From Gerris lacustris (taxonomy: Eukaryota; Arthropoda; Insecta; Hemiptera; Gerridae), in assembly GCA_951217055.1 (NCBI GenBank), contig OX578281.1, positions 65,908,043 to 65,972,042 on the forward strand: a stretch of DNA of 64,000 nucleotides, written 5' to 3'. Made by a program: the position numbers and the translations under genes. Shown piece after piece: positions 51,801 through 61,770 of the stretch. Every line of letters starts with the position of its first letter. Positions within the stretch are counted from its first letter, which is position 1. Under the pieces are notes generated by a model. The model made no database searches. It was not told where the DNA came from and saw only the letters and a list, made by a program, of their open reading frames with translations.

Positions 51801-54240
51801 CAGTCTAGGTGAAAAAGATGATCCAGCAATAAAAATCTTGGGACTACAATGGGACCCTACGAAGGACACCTTTTCCTACAAGATAGGAGTTCCTGCCAAT
51901 AATATGACCAAGAGGTCCATTCTTTCAGCAATTGCCCGTATCTATGACCCTCTCGGGTATTTGTCTCCAGTTACCTTTTACGCTAAGACCATTCTTCAGG
52001 AGACATGGTTATCTAAAGTGAGCTGGGATGAAACAATACCTTCAAGAATAGCGTCCAAATGGTTTCTCTTCATCCAAGAAATGCCTGATCTTTCTAATGT
52101 GTCGATCACACGTTATCTTTCCACTCAAGATGCTGAACGTATCGATCTTGTTGGCTTCAGTGATGCCTCACAGAAAGGATATTGCGCGGCAGTGTATCTT
52201 AGAGTTAAGAATGTGGGTAAAGTTGTTATTCACTTGCTTAAAGCGCGAACAAAGGTAGCTCCTACGAAACCGACAACCATACCACGTCTAGAGCTCTGTG
52301 GTGCTTTGTTACTTTGTAGACTTTTAAAATCTATTGAAGGTTTCACCTCTAGATTGATCATTTGTGACACGTTTTGCTTCACCGACTCAACCGTTGTGCT
52401 TTCGTGGCTTTCGACTTCTCCAGATTTATTGAAAACATTTGTGGCACACCGAGTCGTGGAAGTAACTGATACTATATCCACATCTTCTTGGTTCCATATA
52501 AAGTCAGAAGATAATCCAGCCGATTGTGGGTCAAGAGGATTATCTCCTTCAGAACTTGTTGCTCATCCGTTATGGTGGTCAGGACCACAATGGCTGAAAC
52601 AGGATCATGCCAACTGGCCACTTACATCTGTATCATCTCTAAGAGGTCAAAGTGTGCCAGAATTAAAACAACCTCAAGAAGCTCTCGCCGCGATAGAGTC
52701 TGACAATTCTATGGAGTTCTTCATTAAGTGGACGGAGAACATCTCTTCATACCTTAAACTTCTACGCGCATTGTCCTACGCTTGGAGATTCTACCTTCGT
52801 GTCAAGACTAAGAAACAGTCCCATTCTGGCGCTATCTCACATAGTGAGTTGGTCATGTCATCCAGAATAATTATTAGATGTATTCAGCGTCACTATTTCG
52901 CCGATTGTTTTACCTCCAACGGAGAATTATCCTCGTCTAAGAGATTGATATCACTTAACCCTTTTATTGACTTACATGGGCTCATCAGGGTGGGCGGTCG
53001 CCTGAGTAATTCTTACCTTCCCCCTGAATGCAAGCATCCCCTAATTTTGCCATACAAGTGTCACTTTTCTGCACTAATCGTTGACTATTATCACCTTTCC
53101 TATATGCATTTGGGGCCTGTTTCTTTGCAGGCGATGATAGCCGATAAATATTGGATATGTTCAGCGCGGAACCTCATCAAGCAGCGAGTGCATCGATGTC
53201 TCAAGTGTTTTCGAGCCAGTCAACAACCTCAGCCACCCATGATGGGTAACTTGCCGGCTTCACGATTTATTAAAGGGAGAGCGTTTCTACATGTGGGTGT
53301 CGATCTAGCAGGTCCATTCACGATAAAGGAGTCACTTCGAAGAAATGCGTCTTGCTCAAAATCTTACCTCTGCTTGTTCGTCTGCATGTCAACTAAAGCA
53401 GTGCATTTAGAGTTAGTTTCCAACTGCTCCTCAGACGCCTTTATTGCTGCTTTAGATCGGTTTGTGGCACGACGTGGCAAGCCTAACCGTATTTATTCCG
53501 ACAACGGAACCAACTTTATAGGAGCCGCGAATCAACTTCGGGAGATTTTGCTCTGGCTTCGATCAAATGAGACTAAAGACCAGTTAGTGTCTTATGCTGC
53601 TAAACAAGAGATTGATTGGTCGTTTATCGCCCCAAAGGCGCCTCATTTTGGTGGTCTATGGGAGCGAGCAATCAAATCAGCAAAATCTATTTTGAAAAAA
53701 GTAATGAACAATACCCCTTTTACCTTTGAGGAACTAGCTACAATTTTCTCACGAATCGAGGCGATTCTCAATTCGAGACCTTTATGCCCAATGTACACAG
53801 ACCCTGACAGCTTAGAATGCCTAACACCAGGACATTTCTTAATTGGCGCTCCATTAACATCAGCTCCAGAAAAATCACTTTTGGACATAAAGGAGAATCG
53901 CTTATCACGTTGGCAAGTTGTGAAACAGAGAGTACAACACTATTGGAAAAGGTGGCGTTGTGAATACTTGCATCATCTACAGCAGCGTCGAAAATGGCTG
54001 AAACCTCAAAGGAATGTAGAAGTTGGAGAATTGGTTTTACTTACAGATCCGACGTTAGAGCCTGCTCATTGGCCATTAGCGCGCGTGCAGCAAGTTCATC
54101 CAGGAACAGATGGTATCGTCCGCATCGTGACGTTGAGAACATCCTCCAGCACTTTCAAACGTCCTGTAACTAAAATAGTACCCCTCCTTCCTATCACCAA
54201 TCCTCCTACTCCTCTATCCACTCCTTCCCATAATGATTAA
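48886..54240 (+). CDS. BEL/Pao Gag-Pol polyprotein
   Basis: 1,784 residues in one frame. The N-terminus is the DUF1759-type Gag (LPPIDLPKYDGSSSTKWPQF from about residue 122), followed by zinc-knuckle-like clusters (CPICNRKH from Cys380, then CLNCLSVLHKQDAC, CRHCQGHHHSWLH). The aspartic protease has Asp514 in VLDCGSQCSF, where D-S/T-G is more usual. Reverse transcriptase includes FTADIVKMF and the catalytic YIDD at 917-920. RNase H starts at Asp1093 (GFSDASQKG). The integrase zinc region (H-H-C-C, ending CLKCFRASQ) precedes catalytic Asp1473 (VGVDLAGPF), Asp1539 (YSDNGTNF) and Glu1593 (GLWERAIKS). A DUF5641-type C-terminal domain (WQVVKQRVQHYWKRW...) ends it. The ATG at 48886 is the first in frame. 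All key residues except the unusual protease Cys are present. Confidence 0.96.
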   Translation: MASEEGLKSLRTKLQRTASLIRAITEQGRLIANDPSQLFIFKGMYKELRPYFTLYREQWDQIGDMSVDLKKEFPSKEEKQLNGTVERLFYEAHSIYEDHMNPTPLKPPSTVYRNESSRWGKTRLPPIDLPKYDGSSSTKWPQFRDTFNSMIHEDEILSNIEKFHFLLSSLQGEALSLIKGIPIQEDTYEQAYELILSNYNNKRILATNYLKPLLDFKPMSSKPNVKTLKSFLTTVIENIASLKLLKIPNLDEFILFTLTVRCLDPSTRKAFERDNNAEYPGFESLVNFLKNECRTLEFAASDISTPSGVTPRSISSPNTYRFKSGSQQNPKSKATKSSFFADSKKVTQQQDAGGSTPQNTSGSTTTPVSSERKSPRSPPCPICNRKHTLYQCGLFKGLAVADKKKALKDWVGCLNCLSVLHKQDACPSSRTCRHCQGHHHSWLHDPDESPADTNSRQATPKSGLTVDNRAGGKPSTSQTDFSGMATCGEVLLGTALAHVKDTSGGYQLVRMVLDCGSQCSFMTQSCATRLGLPLHPTSRSISGVGQTQLKGMQGQLTCSMKPCDSSHPELSTEAIVVSKITNELPHINLTSLPFKSFNNFKLADPYFWKPGPIDFLAGADIYFDIISGAPVSVASHLPKVLPTIFGYVVAGRSAGLKSNQVTSFITEDISDLSKQMSKFWEIEEPVVSRPIVSSEDQHCEDHFLNTYYREPDGRYVVALPFRKSNLEFPLSRNQAIVRFINLEKKLERDPTLKMEYHKFMRDYIDLGHMSVTEEPSSYVIPHHCVFKQEGTKSKLRVVFDASSKTKKGSLNECLYKGPKLQKDISQIILNFRSHLVVFTADIVKMFRQILVCPSDRKYLRIVWRFDIADPIQVYELHTVTYGLAPSPFQANRVIIQLARDDGHLYPRAAAVLENDIYIDDIVTGASSVNEAKLLQQELIELLNRGQFQLSKWSSNRPVLLENIDDTSKQEVCSLGEKDDPAIKILGLQWDPTKDTFSYKIGVPANNMTKRSILSAIARIYDPLGYLSPVTFYAKTILQETWLSKVSWDETIPSRIASKWFLFIQEMPDLSNVSITRYLSTQDAERIDLVGFSDASQKGYCAAVYLRVKNVGKVVIHLLKARTKVAPTKPTTIPRLELCGALLLCRLLKSIEGFTSRLIICDTFCFTDSTVVLSWLSTSPDLLKTFVAHRVVEVTDTISTSSWFHIKSEDNPADCGSRGLSPSELVAHPLWWSGPQWLKQDHANWPLTSVSSLRGQSVPELKQPQEALAAIESDNSMEFFIKWTENISSYLKLLRALSYAWRFYLRVKTKKQSHSGAISHSELVMSSRIIIRCIQRHYFADCFTSNGELSSSKRLISLNPFIDLHGLIRVGGRLSNSYLPPECKHPLILPYKCHFSALIVDYYHLSYMHLGPVSLQAMIADKYWICSARNLIKQRVHRCLKCFRASQQPQPPMMGNLPASRFIKGRAFLHVGVDLAGPFTIKESLRRNASCSKSYLCLFVCMSTKAVHLELVSNCSSDAFIAALDRFVARRGKPNRIYSDNGTNFIGAANQLREILLWLRSNETKDQLVSYAAKQEIDWSFIAPKAPHFGGLWERAIKSAKSILKKVMNNTPFTFEELATIFSRIEAILNSRPLCPMYTDPDSLECLTPGHFLIGAPLTSAPEKSLLDIKENRLSRWQVVKQRVQHYWKRWRCEYLHHLQQRRKWLKPQRNVEVGELVLLTDPTLEPAHWPLARVQQVHPGTDGIVRIVTLRTSSSTFKRPVTKIVPLLPITNPPTPLSTPSHND

Positions 54241-54262
54241 AATTTTAGTTTACTTAAAATTT

Positions 54263-54273
54263 GGTGGGCGGAA
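54263..54273 (+). other. Polypurine tract
   Basis: GGTGGGCGGAA directly before the 3' LTR, the expected primer for plus-strand synthesis. Confidence 0.7.
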
Positions 54274-55105
54274 TGTTCACGCACGTATTAGGTTTAAAAT
54301 AATTGTATTGTAAGAAGTCTGTTTACTAAATTTATACGTTTTATATTTGTAATATCTATAGCCTGGTTTTAATCTTTAATAGTTAAAAAACGATAAGATG
54401 TATCAGTAGGTGGATTAGGACGTGTTACGGTCAAGGGTCGCGCCGTGTTTACTGCACTCGTATATCGCCGGATCGCCTCCACCTCCTCCTTCAGATCAGT
54501 CGGCCCTAAGCAGTGTCAAAGGCAAGTGCGTTTTTCTCCGTCTCACCTGGCAGCTCAGACATCGCGTCTCGAACTCACTGCAGGACGGGGAAACTGCGTC
54601 TTTACAAGGGACTCCCGACAGGTGACTGAGGAGAATGTGACAATCTCCAGGTCCAGTTAGTAGTGTTCAGGAATAGGATACTTCTAATTACCGGTAGGAG
54701 CTTTATATAGCAATTTACCATTTACCTTCTCATCTTTTGAGTTTTCTTCTTACCTCAATATCTCCAGAATAACAGTTTATTACAGTACCAGCTGCTGCTT
54801 TCCGCTTACCGACGGGGACATTTTTATTTTAAGTTTAAATCTACAAAGATAAACCTTTGCTATTCATTTCACTTTTTATTTAAGAGAAATTTATTCTGTT
54901 TATTTCAACATACTTAGTATGTCATCTACATTTTCATTTTATTAATACAGTTCACTTTTTTTTGTCATTTACGAATTTTATGAGAATTACAATTTCATTT
55001 ATTTTTGCATTCTATTTTTTTTATTTTTATACATTAAACCAGCTATCCCAACGAGGTTGGATCTCAAAGATTAAATCTCAAATTAATCTCAGATCTGCCT
55101 GCACA
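54274..55105 (+). repeat. 3' LTR of the BEL/Pao element
   Basis: Same length and, as read line by line, same sequence as the 5' LTR. Followed by the target duplication ATTCG. Confidence 0.95.
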
Positions 55106-55110
55106 ATTCG

Positions 55111-56379
55111 TCATTACATATTTGTTTTATTATTGAGATGTGTTGGTGGGATGGTTTACAGATTTTGATTTAACATTCATTCTGTTTGTAATTCACCGGT
55201 TGTATTTTAATTTTAATGAACTATTGACCTATTCCACGCAAGCATTTTAAGGTTAATATTTATCAGAAAGTGTAATTCACAGAGGTAAAACACTAAATAT
55301 TTGAAGTGAGATCACTTTTTCCAAATAATTGTAATTTCGAACTAGTTCAAACAGAAAATATTATCGAGTCAAAAGTCTGTATGGAATAATAAATTTAATG
55401 CTTGCAGAGAGAGATTACCTGATTTTTAGAATTAAAATTTTAATCAAACATCAAAAGGCAATTCTAACTTAATTTTTAATCCCTATATAGAAGTTAAAAT
55501 TAATTTATTTGCTGCTGATTCAAACTACGGTACAGTTCAAACTTGTATACTTTAGATAAAAATACATATTTAAGTCCTATTTAATTTATTATAAGTACAA
55601 TAAAGGCTATCAGTAATTTTTAGGAAAAATTATTTTAAAATTTTATATCCAGCGAGCAATATATACAGGTCTGCATATGTATCATATTAATATTGACAGC
55701 GAACGGTCTGTATTAACACTAATTATATCGCAATCACAGTCAAAGGCAAATTATTAGCCGATAGAGGTGAGTAAAAGTGTATCTAACATATATACAACCC
55801 CCTGTGAAACTCACTCACTGACTGATGTATACTAATGTTTACCCACTTCCGCTATAGCTAGAGAGTTGGGGTTTTCGCCATTCGATGCGGAATGTGTGGT
55901 TTGTGAACCCGAAAAATTGCCAAAAGTTTACTTTTCCTTCGTCTTCCCCCCCTAAGATGAGAAAAACCGTCGTAGCTGTGTTGGAATTTTTTAAAAATTA
56001 ACAGTTTGTTGTAGCGAAAAACTGATTTAACAAACATGTACTGATTTTGCAAGATCTACATTTTTGTTCATAGGTCATTTTGTCGTATCTCTGTTGGTTG
56101 TAGTCTAAATGGGGCTATTTTGGTTTTTTAATTTTCCATTTTTGTCTTTGAACGCTCATATCTTTGGTAATAATTGACCGATTTAAATTCTGATTATTAG
56201 GTTCAAATCTCACACTAATGCCCTTTAAAACAAGACCTTGATATGTTTATAATTCGTCCTATTTGCTGAGAAATTGAGAGTAAACTTTTTCCCGACTGTG
56301 CCGTGGTTACGTGACGTCACCAGATAACTTTTTTCGATTAAAATATTCGTTCGCATATCATTTAAAAGCTCTTGACTTG
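55111..56379. other. AT-rich spacer, nothing recognised
   Basis: Flank beyond the BEL insertion. The minus-strand ORF at 55858-56052 has no motif. No repeat ends identified. Confidence 0.4.
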
Positions 56380-57400
56380 TACATTAAAGCTCTTTTATTT
56401 GTTTATTTTTAAAAAAATTGGTACATGTACTTTTGTACTGATTTTTATAATTGTCAATTGTGTCATTTTTATTTTTTATCGAGATAAATTGAAAATCATT
56501 ATTTTTTAGTTATTTCTTGGATTTGCTAGATTAGTTTATGGTTTAAATGGATAAACAACCCTCCCCCCCCCTGAACATCTTGGTGTGTACTCAATTGTTT
56601 TATTAATATTTTTTCTTGAAATAAATTGAAAAACTGTTTTCTTTAGGGTTTATGGTTTTCTTTCTGTTAGTTTATGGTTTCAAATGAATGACCCCCCCCC
56701 CCCTGCACAACCCCTCTCTAGCAATCCTGCTCATATACTTAGATGCTCTCCCCCCCTTCATTGGAATCGTGAACTCACATATCATTTATAATTTTCTTAA
56801 ACCCTATACCAAGTGACCACTTTTATCCGATTTAAATATTGGTTCGTATACAATTTGAAAGCCCTTGATTTGTACATTTAAACTATATTATTTATTTATT
56901 TTTAAAAAAATTGGTACACGTACTTTTGTACCGATTTGTATGTTTGTTGTTATATAATATTTTTTAAATTTTAAAAGTGGTTTATTATTCTTTATTTGGC
57001 TATTTAAAGCCTTTTTGAATTGTTTGTTTATTGAAATATAATTTTGGTACCCCCGGGTACAATGGTACAAATGCCAAAATTAATATTTTAAATAATGATG
57101 TATATCATAGAAAAGCTCTTGAAAAGTGTAGTAAATATTGTTATGTACTGAATTGTGTTAGTTCTTTTTTCTTGAGATAAATTGAAAAAACTGTTTTCTT
57201 TAGTGTTTTTTCGGATTTCTTTGATTAGGTTATGGTTTAAATGGATGAACACCCCCCCCCCCCCCCTCTGAACACCCCCTCTCTAGCAATTCTGCTCATA
57301 TTCCTAGACACACTCCCCCCCCCCCCGCTTCATTGGAATTAGTAAACTCCCATATCTTTTATGATTTTCTTTAACCCTCTACCAACAATTATAAGTAGTA
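56380..57400. repeat. Two to three diverged long units with C tracts and GTAC dyads
   Basis: 'aaaaaaattggtacatgtac' (56411) and 'aaaaaaattggtacacgtac' (56903) head similar stretches. 'tttatggtttaaatgga' followed by a C tract recurs at about 56537, 56670 and 57230. 'cttcattggaat' recurs at 56757 and 57329. Related sequence lies inside the Helitron at 62.3 kb. Confidence 0.55.
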
Positions 57401-57810
57401 ACATATTGTTAGCTCAATTCTCCCCCCCCCCCCCCTCTTCTATTATTTCTTATTACACCATCACTAGGAAACCCCTTTGTACTCCCTATTTCTTACATAT
57501 AAGTTGTAACATATTGTTAGCTCTATTATCCCCCCCCCCTTCTTCTATCATTTCTTATTACACCATCACCAGGAAACCCCTTTGTACTCCCAATTTCTTA
57601 GATATAAGTAGAAACATATTGTTAGCTCTATTCCACCCCCCCCCCTCTCCTATAATTTCTTATTACATCATCACTAGGAAACCCCTTTGTACTCTCTATT
57701 TCTTACTTATAAATAGTAACATATTGTTAGCTATATTCCCCCCCCCCTCTCCTATAATTTCTTATTACACCATCACTAGGAAACCCCTTTGTACTCCCTA
57801 TTTCTATTGA
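57401..57810 (+). repeat. 105-bp tandem repeat, four units, frame-preserving
   Basis: 'acatattgttagct' occurs at 57401, 57509, 57614 and 57719 (periods 108, 105, 105). Each unit has a C tract of 9-13 and 'atcactaggaaacccctttg'. All periods divide by three, so one frame stays open for 149 codons. The protein is repetitive and Pro-rich with no start context, so I treat it as a repeat. Confidence 0.8.
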
Positions 57811-58231
57811 ACTCCGTTGTTGAAATTTCCATAATTTCATAATTACTAAGCCTAGTGTTTTCCATTTACTACTTTTGGTGGATACATTCAATAACTATTG
57901 ATTATTTGATTAAAATATATCATAAAATTGACTTCTCCTCGGCGGGGAATCGAACCCGGCCTTTCTCCATCCGCAATAAAAAATATTTTCCTTTTTTTTA
58001 AAGCAATCTATACTCTCTATTTCTATTGAATCCGTTGTTGAAATTTCCATAATTTCATAACTACTAAGCCCAGTGTTTTCCATTTACTACTTTTGGTGGA
58101 TACATTCAATTACTATTGATTATTTGATTAAAATATATCATAAAATTGACTTCTCCTCGGCGGGGAATCGAACCCGGCCTTTCTCCATCCGCAATAAAAA
58201 ATATTTTCCTTTTTTTTTTAAAGCAATCTAT
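57794..58231. repeat. 219-bp tandem duplication containing SINE-D
   Basis: 'ctatttctattgaa' starts units at 57794 and 58013, and the units are nearly identical through 'aaagcaatctata'. Each carries a reverse B box 'ggggaatcgaacccggcc' (about 57945 and 58164), so the pair arose by duplication of one SINE-D copy. Confidence 0.8.
57800..58205 (-). mobile_element. SINE-D copies 3 and 4 (duplicated)
   Basis: On the minus strand each copy begins 'gcggatggagaaaggccggg', 'ttcgattccccgccgaggag', then the body shared with 27270-27490 and 27885-28090. Only the 3' half of a tRNA is recognisable as head. Confidence 0.6.
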
Positions 58232-58399
58232 AACATCTTAGAATTTCGTAGAACCTTCACTTAAGATCATTAAATTCTTTCCCTAGCAAAAATACAGATA
58301 TAATACATATTTTTACTTGCTCAATCCTACTTAGCCTTAGATCTTCTTAGCTTTCCCGTACACCACACCTCACAGCATATTTCTAGAAGCTAAAGCTAT

Positions 58400-58603
58400 G
58401 TAACCCCCCCCCCTTCTAATTAATATGAATTATTCAAGTTCTCTGTAAGAGTGCACTTATTATATCATATTATATTATATCATATATTATATTATATCAT
58501 ATTCTTAAAAACCTCAGAGCATATTCCTAGACACTATGTAACCCCCCCCCCCCCCTGTTCCAATCAATAGGAATTATTCAAGTTCTCTGTAAGAGTGCAC
58601 TTG
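58400..58603. repeat. Duplicated C-tract block with TATAT-rich filler
   Basis: 'gaattattcaagttctctgt' and 'aagagtgcactt' occur at about 58428 and 58571, each behind 'ctatgtaacccccc'. Between them is an AT microsatellite of 'atatcatattatatt' type. Confidence 0.65.
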
Positions 58604-58700
58604 ACATTTTTTACCTTAATTTTGTACCAGCTCCTATACAAAAACCAAACCCTATACAAGTACCAACTCATAAGTACCAGACCTATACAAGTACCTGGCC

Positions 58701-58748
58701 ACTCGTCGGGCGGAGTTCGGCCGTAGGCCGAACGACGACCCGGCGAGT
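58701..58748. repeat. 48-nt GC-rich palindrome
   Basis: An inner perfect stem GTTCGGCC/GGCCGAAC with loop GTA (58715-58733) is extended by an imperfect outer stem ACTCGTCGGG / CCCGGCGAGT. It stands alone in AT-rich DNA and is preceded by several 'ctatacaagtacc' blocks. Confidence 0.75.
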
Positions 58749-59334
58749 ATATATTTATATATTTACATGTACGCATGAATAGAACATTTTAATACTCCAT
58801 GTCCTTGGTCTTCGCAATATTGAGCAGATTACCCCCTTTGATCACAGACGTTATAAAGTCGTAATTATCTAAGGGTGAATGGGTTAAACCCATAAAAGCA
58901 TGATAGATTTATTAAAGATCTCCATTAATCCCCAGTACCAATTTTGTGTTTGACCTGTTTAAAGGTTTAATATTGGATATAATATAAAATAACATATTTT
59001 CAAATCAAAGGGATAGCTTTACTAAAACTTTAGTGGTAGTCTTTAAACTAAATTCTACTTTTAGTTCGGTTAAGTTCTCAAAGGGTCAATCAATAGAATT
59101 TGATACTCATCGTGATATAAAATTTTTACTAATATAATATCTTCAAATTAGTTAAGTGATTCATTTCAAAAAATGTAATGTAACTCTATTCAAATCAGCT
59201 CCGATATTTTTAAAAATGATTACTGTATAATTTTTATAGATTGCAGAATGTAGGAATTATAATATAATCTTTACTCTACTTCATCTATACCGTATAAATT
59301 TATGAATGGTTAAATTTTTGCCCATAACTACTCA
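58749..59334. other. AT-rich spacer, nothing recognised
   Basis: No ORF, SINE head or inverted ends seen. Confidence 0.4.
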
Positions 59335-59850
59335 TATCCCGACATATCCTGGTGATAGGCATTTGAAAAAAAAAAAAAAAAACTGTGGAGAGCAGCCATG
59401 TCCAGCCCTTTATGGGGGACAATGTGATTTTCATGATCCTGAGTACAAAATTAGTTTTTCATGAGATGAGTACATAATTAGTTAGTAGACCGAAAATTAA
59501 GTTGGTGTTAATTTGTTACTTGATATTAGGTAACCACTTTGATTTGGTGTAGTATTTGAATGACTAACCTATCAGTGACAAACTAATATCAACTTGATTT
59601 TCGGTCTACTGACTAATTTTTCAGTCAGGATAATAAAAATGACTTAACTATCATAATGGGTGGGACACTGCCGCTCTTTATCGTTTTTTTTTTTTTTTTT
59701 TTTTTTTTCAAATTTCTATTGCCAAGTTATGTCCCGCAGATGAATTTAGTCGACCACATATTCTTAAAAGCTACTAAATAATTAACTTGTACACAAAATT
59801 CTTAATTGATGTTAGTCAGACACTTTTTAGCACGCTATCTCCTGGACTAT
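59335..59850. mobile_element. Foldback element family F, copy 2
   Basis: Longer than copy 1. The outer inverted pair is 'tgataggcatttgaaaaaa' with 'gtggagagcagccatgtcc', against 'gggacactgccgctc' with 'caaatttctattgcca'. The inner pair is 'gttagtagaccgaaaattaa' against 'gattttcggtctactgacta'. The right part ('atgttagtcagacact') matches the left flank of copy 1. Confidence 0.65.
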
Positions 59851-59867
59851 TAATTTGTAATGTTCAT

Positions 59868-60020
59868 GTTTTGCTTCCGAGCTTACCGCAGGTGATAAAA
59901 TCATTGTGATCATTCTGATAGGCTTTATACGACTTCAAATTCTAAATATCCTTGATAAAAATCCATTGGCTGTTAATATTTTTGTCTTGATTCAATAAGT
60001 CGGTCAGTCGTTCAACTTTT
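59868..60020 (-). repeat. Interspersed repeat family A, copy 6 (end only)
   Basis: 'tgcttccgagcttaccgcag' is the reverse closing block of family A, followed by a decayed remnant. No further family-A sequence beyond about 60020. Confidence 0.5.
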
Positions 60021-60064
60021 TTGTAAACCTCCATAAATTAAGAAACACAGATCTGGAATTTGGA

Positions 60065-60310
60065 TGACAAGTCTTATTTTTACCCCACAGTTAGTCCCAT
60101 ATTAATGACAAGTCTTATTTTTACCCCACAGTTAGTCCCACATTAATGACAAGTCTTATTTTTACCCCACAGTTAGTCCCATATTAATGACAAGTCTTAT
60201 TTTTACCCCACAGTTAGTCCCATATTAATGACAAGTCTTATTTTTACCCCACAGTTAGTCCCATATTAATGACAAGTCTTATTTTTACCCCACTGTTAGT
60301 CCCATATTAA
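60065..60310. repeat. 41-bp tandem repeat, six units
   Basis: Units start TGACAAGTCTTATTTTTACC at 60065, 60106, 60147, 60188, 60229 and 60270 and are almost identical (exact 41-bp period). This is a young minisatellite. Nothing recognised from 60311 to 60770. Confidence 0.92.
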
Positions 60311-60768
60311 TGACAAACTATTGCACCCTCTCCTTTTTCTTTCACTCTCACTATTCTTTGAACTTATTAAACAAAATTAATAAAAATTCCATACCCGAAA
60401 TTAGGAGCCGCAAGTAGAAACAAAAATGATTAATAACCTAATAATTTTAAATGGAATTAAATCAAAAATTTCTTCAAATACATCGCTAAAATTTCACCTT
60501 ACATTCATTGTGCTTTAAAATTAACTTATTTTTTAATCTGATAAGATATATCAAAAGAAAGGAACAAAACAATTTTTGAAAATGAAAAAACATACTTGAC
60601 AAAAAAGCGTAAAATAAATAGGGCTTCTACATTATCTAAATTATTCAAGTATGGTAGATGAATGACAGATGTTCGAGAATAACATTTAAGACAGATGTTG
60701 AATAATAGATTAGCAAGCAATGAATTTATTATGAAATTAACTTCTTCTTTTTATTATCACAGTTTGTT

Positions 60769-60890
<122 letters not shown>

Positions 60891-61149
60891 TTAAGAGAAG
60901 TAAACAGCTTATCTCTAAACTGAAAATATAAATCCCCTGTAGTATAACTTTTTTAAAGAGAGAAAAATATAAGAAAAACAAACACAAGTCAAATTCTTTC
61001 TCAATACCTTCCCTTTCTTTTTACTTGTTTCTCTACTAAACAATATTAAATAATCAAATCATCGTTTCTATTAATTTTCTACAGTTAAAAAAAGTGTCCC
61101 TCGTTTTTTAGGGTGATATCAGTGCTCTCGTTATTCGCAACTATTTTAA

Positions 61150-61725
61150 GTCTGAAACAAACTTGAGTAAGGATAAATCGGTCAAACAAACATGAGTCTG
61201 GAAAAATCGGCCAAACAAACATGAGTGAGGAAAAATCGGTCAAACAAACTTGAATGAGGAAAAATCTGTCAAACAAACTTAAGTGAGAAAAAATCGGTGA
61301 AACAAACTTAAGTAAGGAAAAATCTGTCAAACAAACTTGAATGAGGAAAAATCTGTCAAACAAACTTGAGTGAGGAAAAATCGGTGAAACAAACTTAAGT
61401 AAGGAAAAATCTGTCAAACATACTTGAATGAGGAAAAATTTGTCAAACCAACTTGAGTGAGGAAAAATCGGTGAAACAAACTTAAGTAAGGAAAAATCTG
61501 GCAAACAAACTTGAATGAGGAAGAATCGGTGAAACAAACTTGAGTTAGGAAAAATCTGTCAAACAAACTTGAGTGAGGAAAAATCGGTGAAACAAACTTA
61601 AGTAAGGAAAAATCTGTCAAACAAACTTGAATGAGGAAAAATCTGTCAAATAAAATTGAAAGAGGAAAAATCAGCCAAACAAACTTGAATGAGAAGAATC
61701 GGTCAAACAAACTTTCTCGCACACA
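61150..61725. repeat. 29-bp minisatellite, about 19-20 units
   Basis: Units of the form CAAACTTGAGTGAGGAAAAA plus TCGGTCAAA repeat with variants at a few positions (g/a in 'ttgag/ttaag', 'cggt/ctgt'). Variant patterns alternate in a higher-order way. Minus-strand ORFs here only reflect the repeat. Confidence 0.9.
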
Positions 61726-61770
61726 TAGTGGTACTTTAATCCCTAATATCTTAACTTAAATAATTTATTA

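Larger units (their letters stand above)
46997..55105 (+). mobile_element. Complete BEL/Pao LTR retrotransposon
   Basis: It is 8,109 bp long, with two 832-bp LTRs (TGTTC...TGCACA) that I could not tell apart by eye, and a perfect 5-bp target duplication ATTCG (46992-46996 and 55106-55110). A primer-binding site, a purine tract and one uninterrupted gag-pol ORF are all present. All expected parts are intact, so the insertion is recent and may be mobile. No env ORF follows pol. Confidence 0.96.

Noticed and set aside
57361..57810. 149-codon Pro/Tyr-rich ORF as a repeat protein gene
   Set aside because: Frame is kept by a 105-bp period. C tracts are unstable and there is no promoter or homology. 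Kept only as a low-interest finding.
61085..61722. Two long minus-strand ORFs with Phe-Leu-Ile-Gln-Val repeats
   Set aside because: Translation of the 29-bp minisatellite, with no start context and no conservation beyond the repeat.
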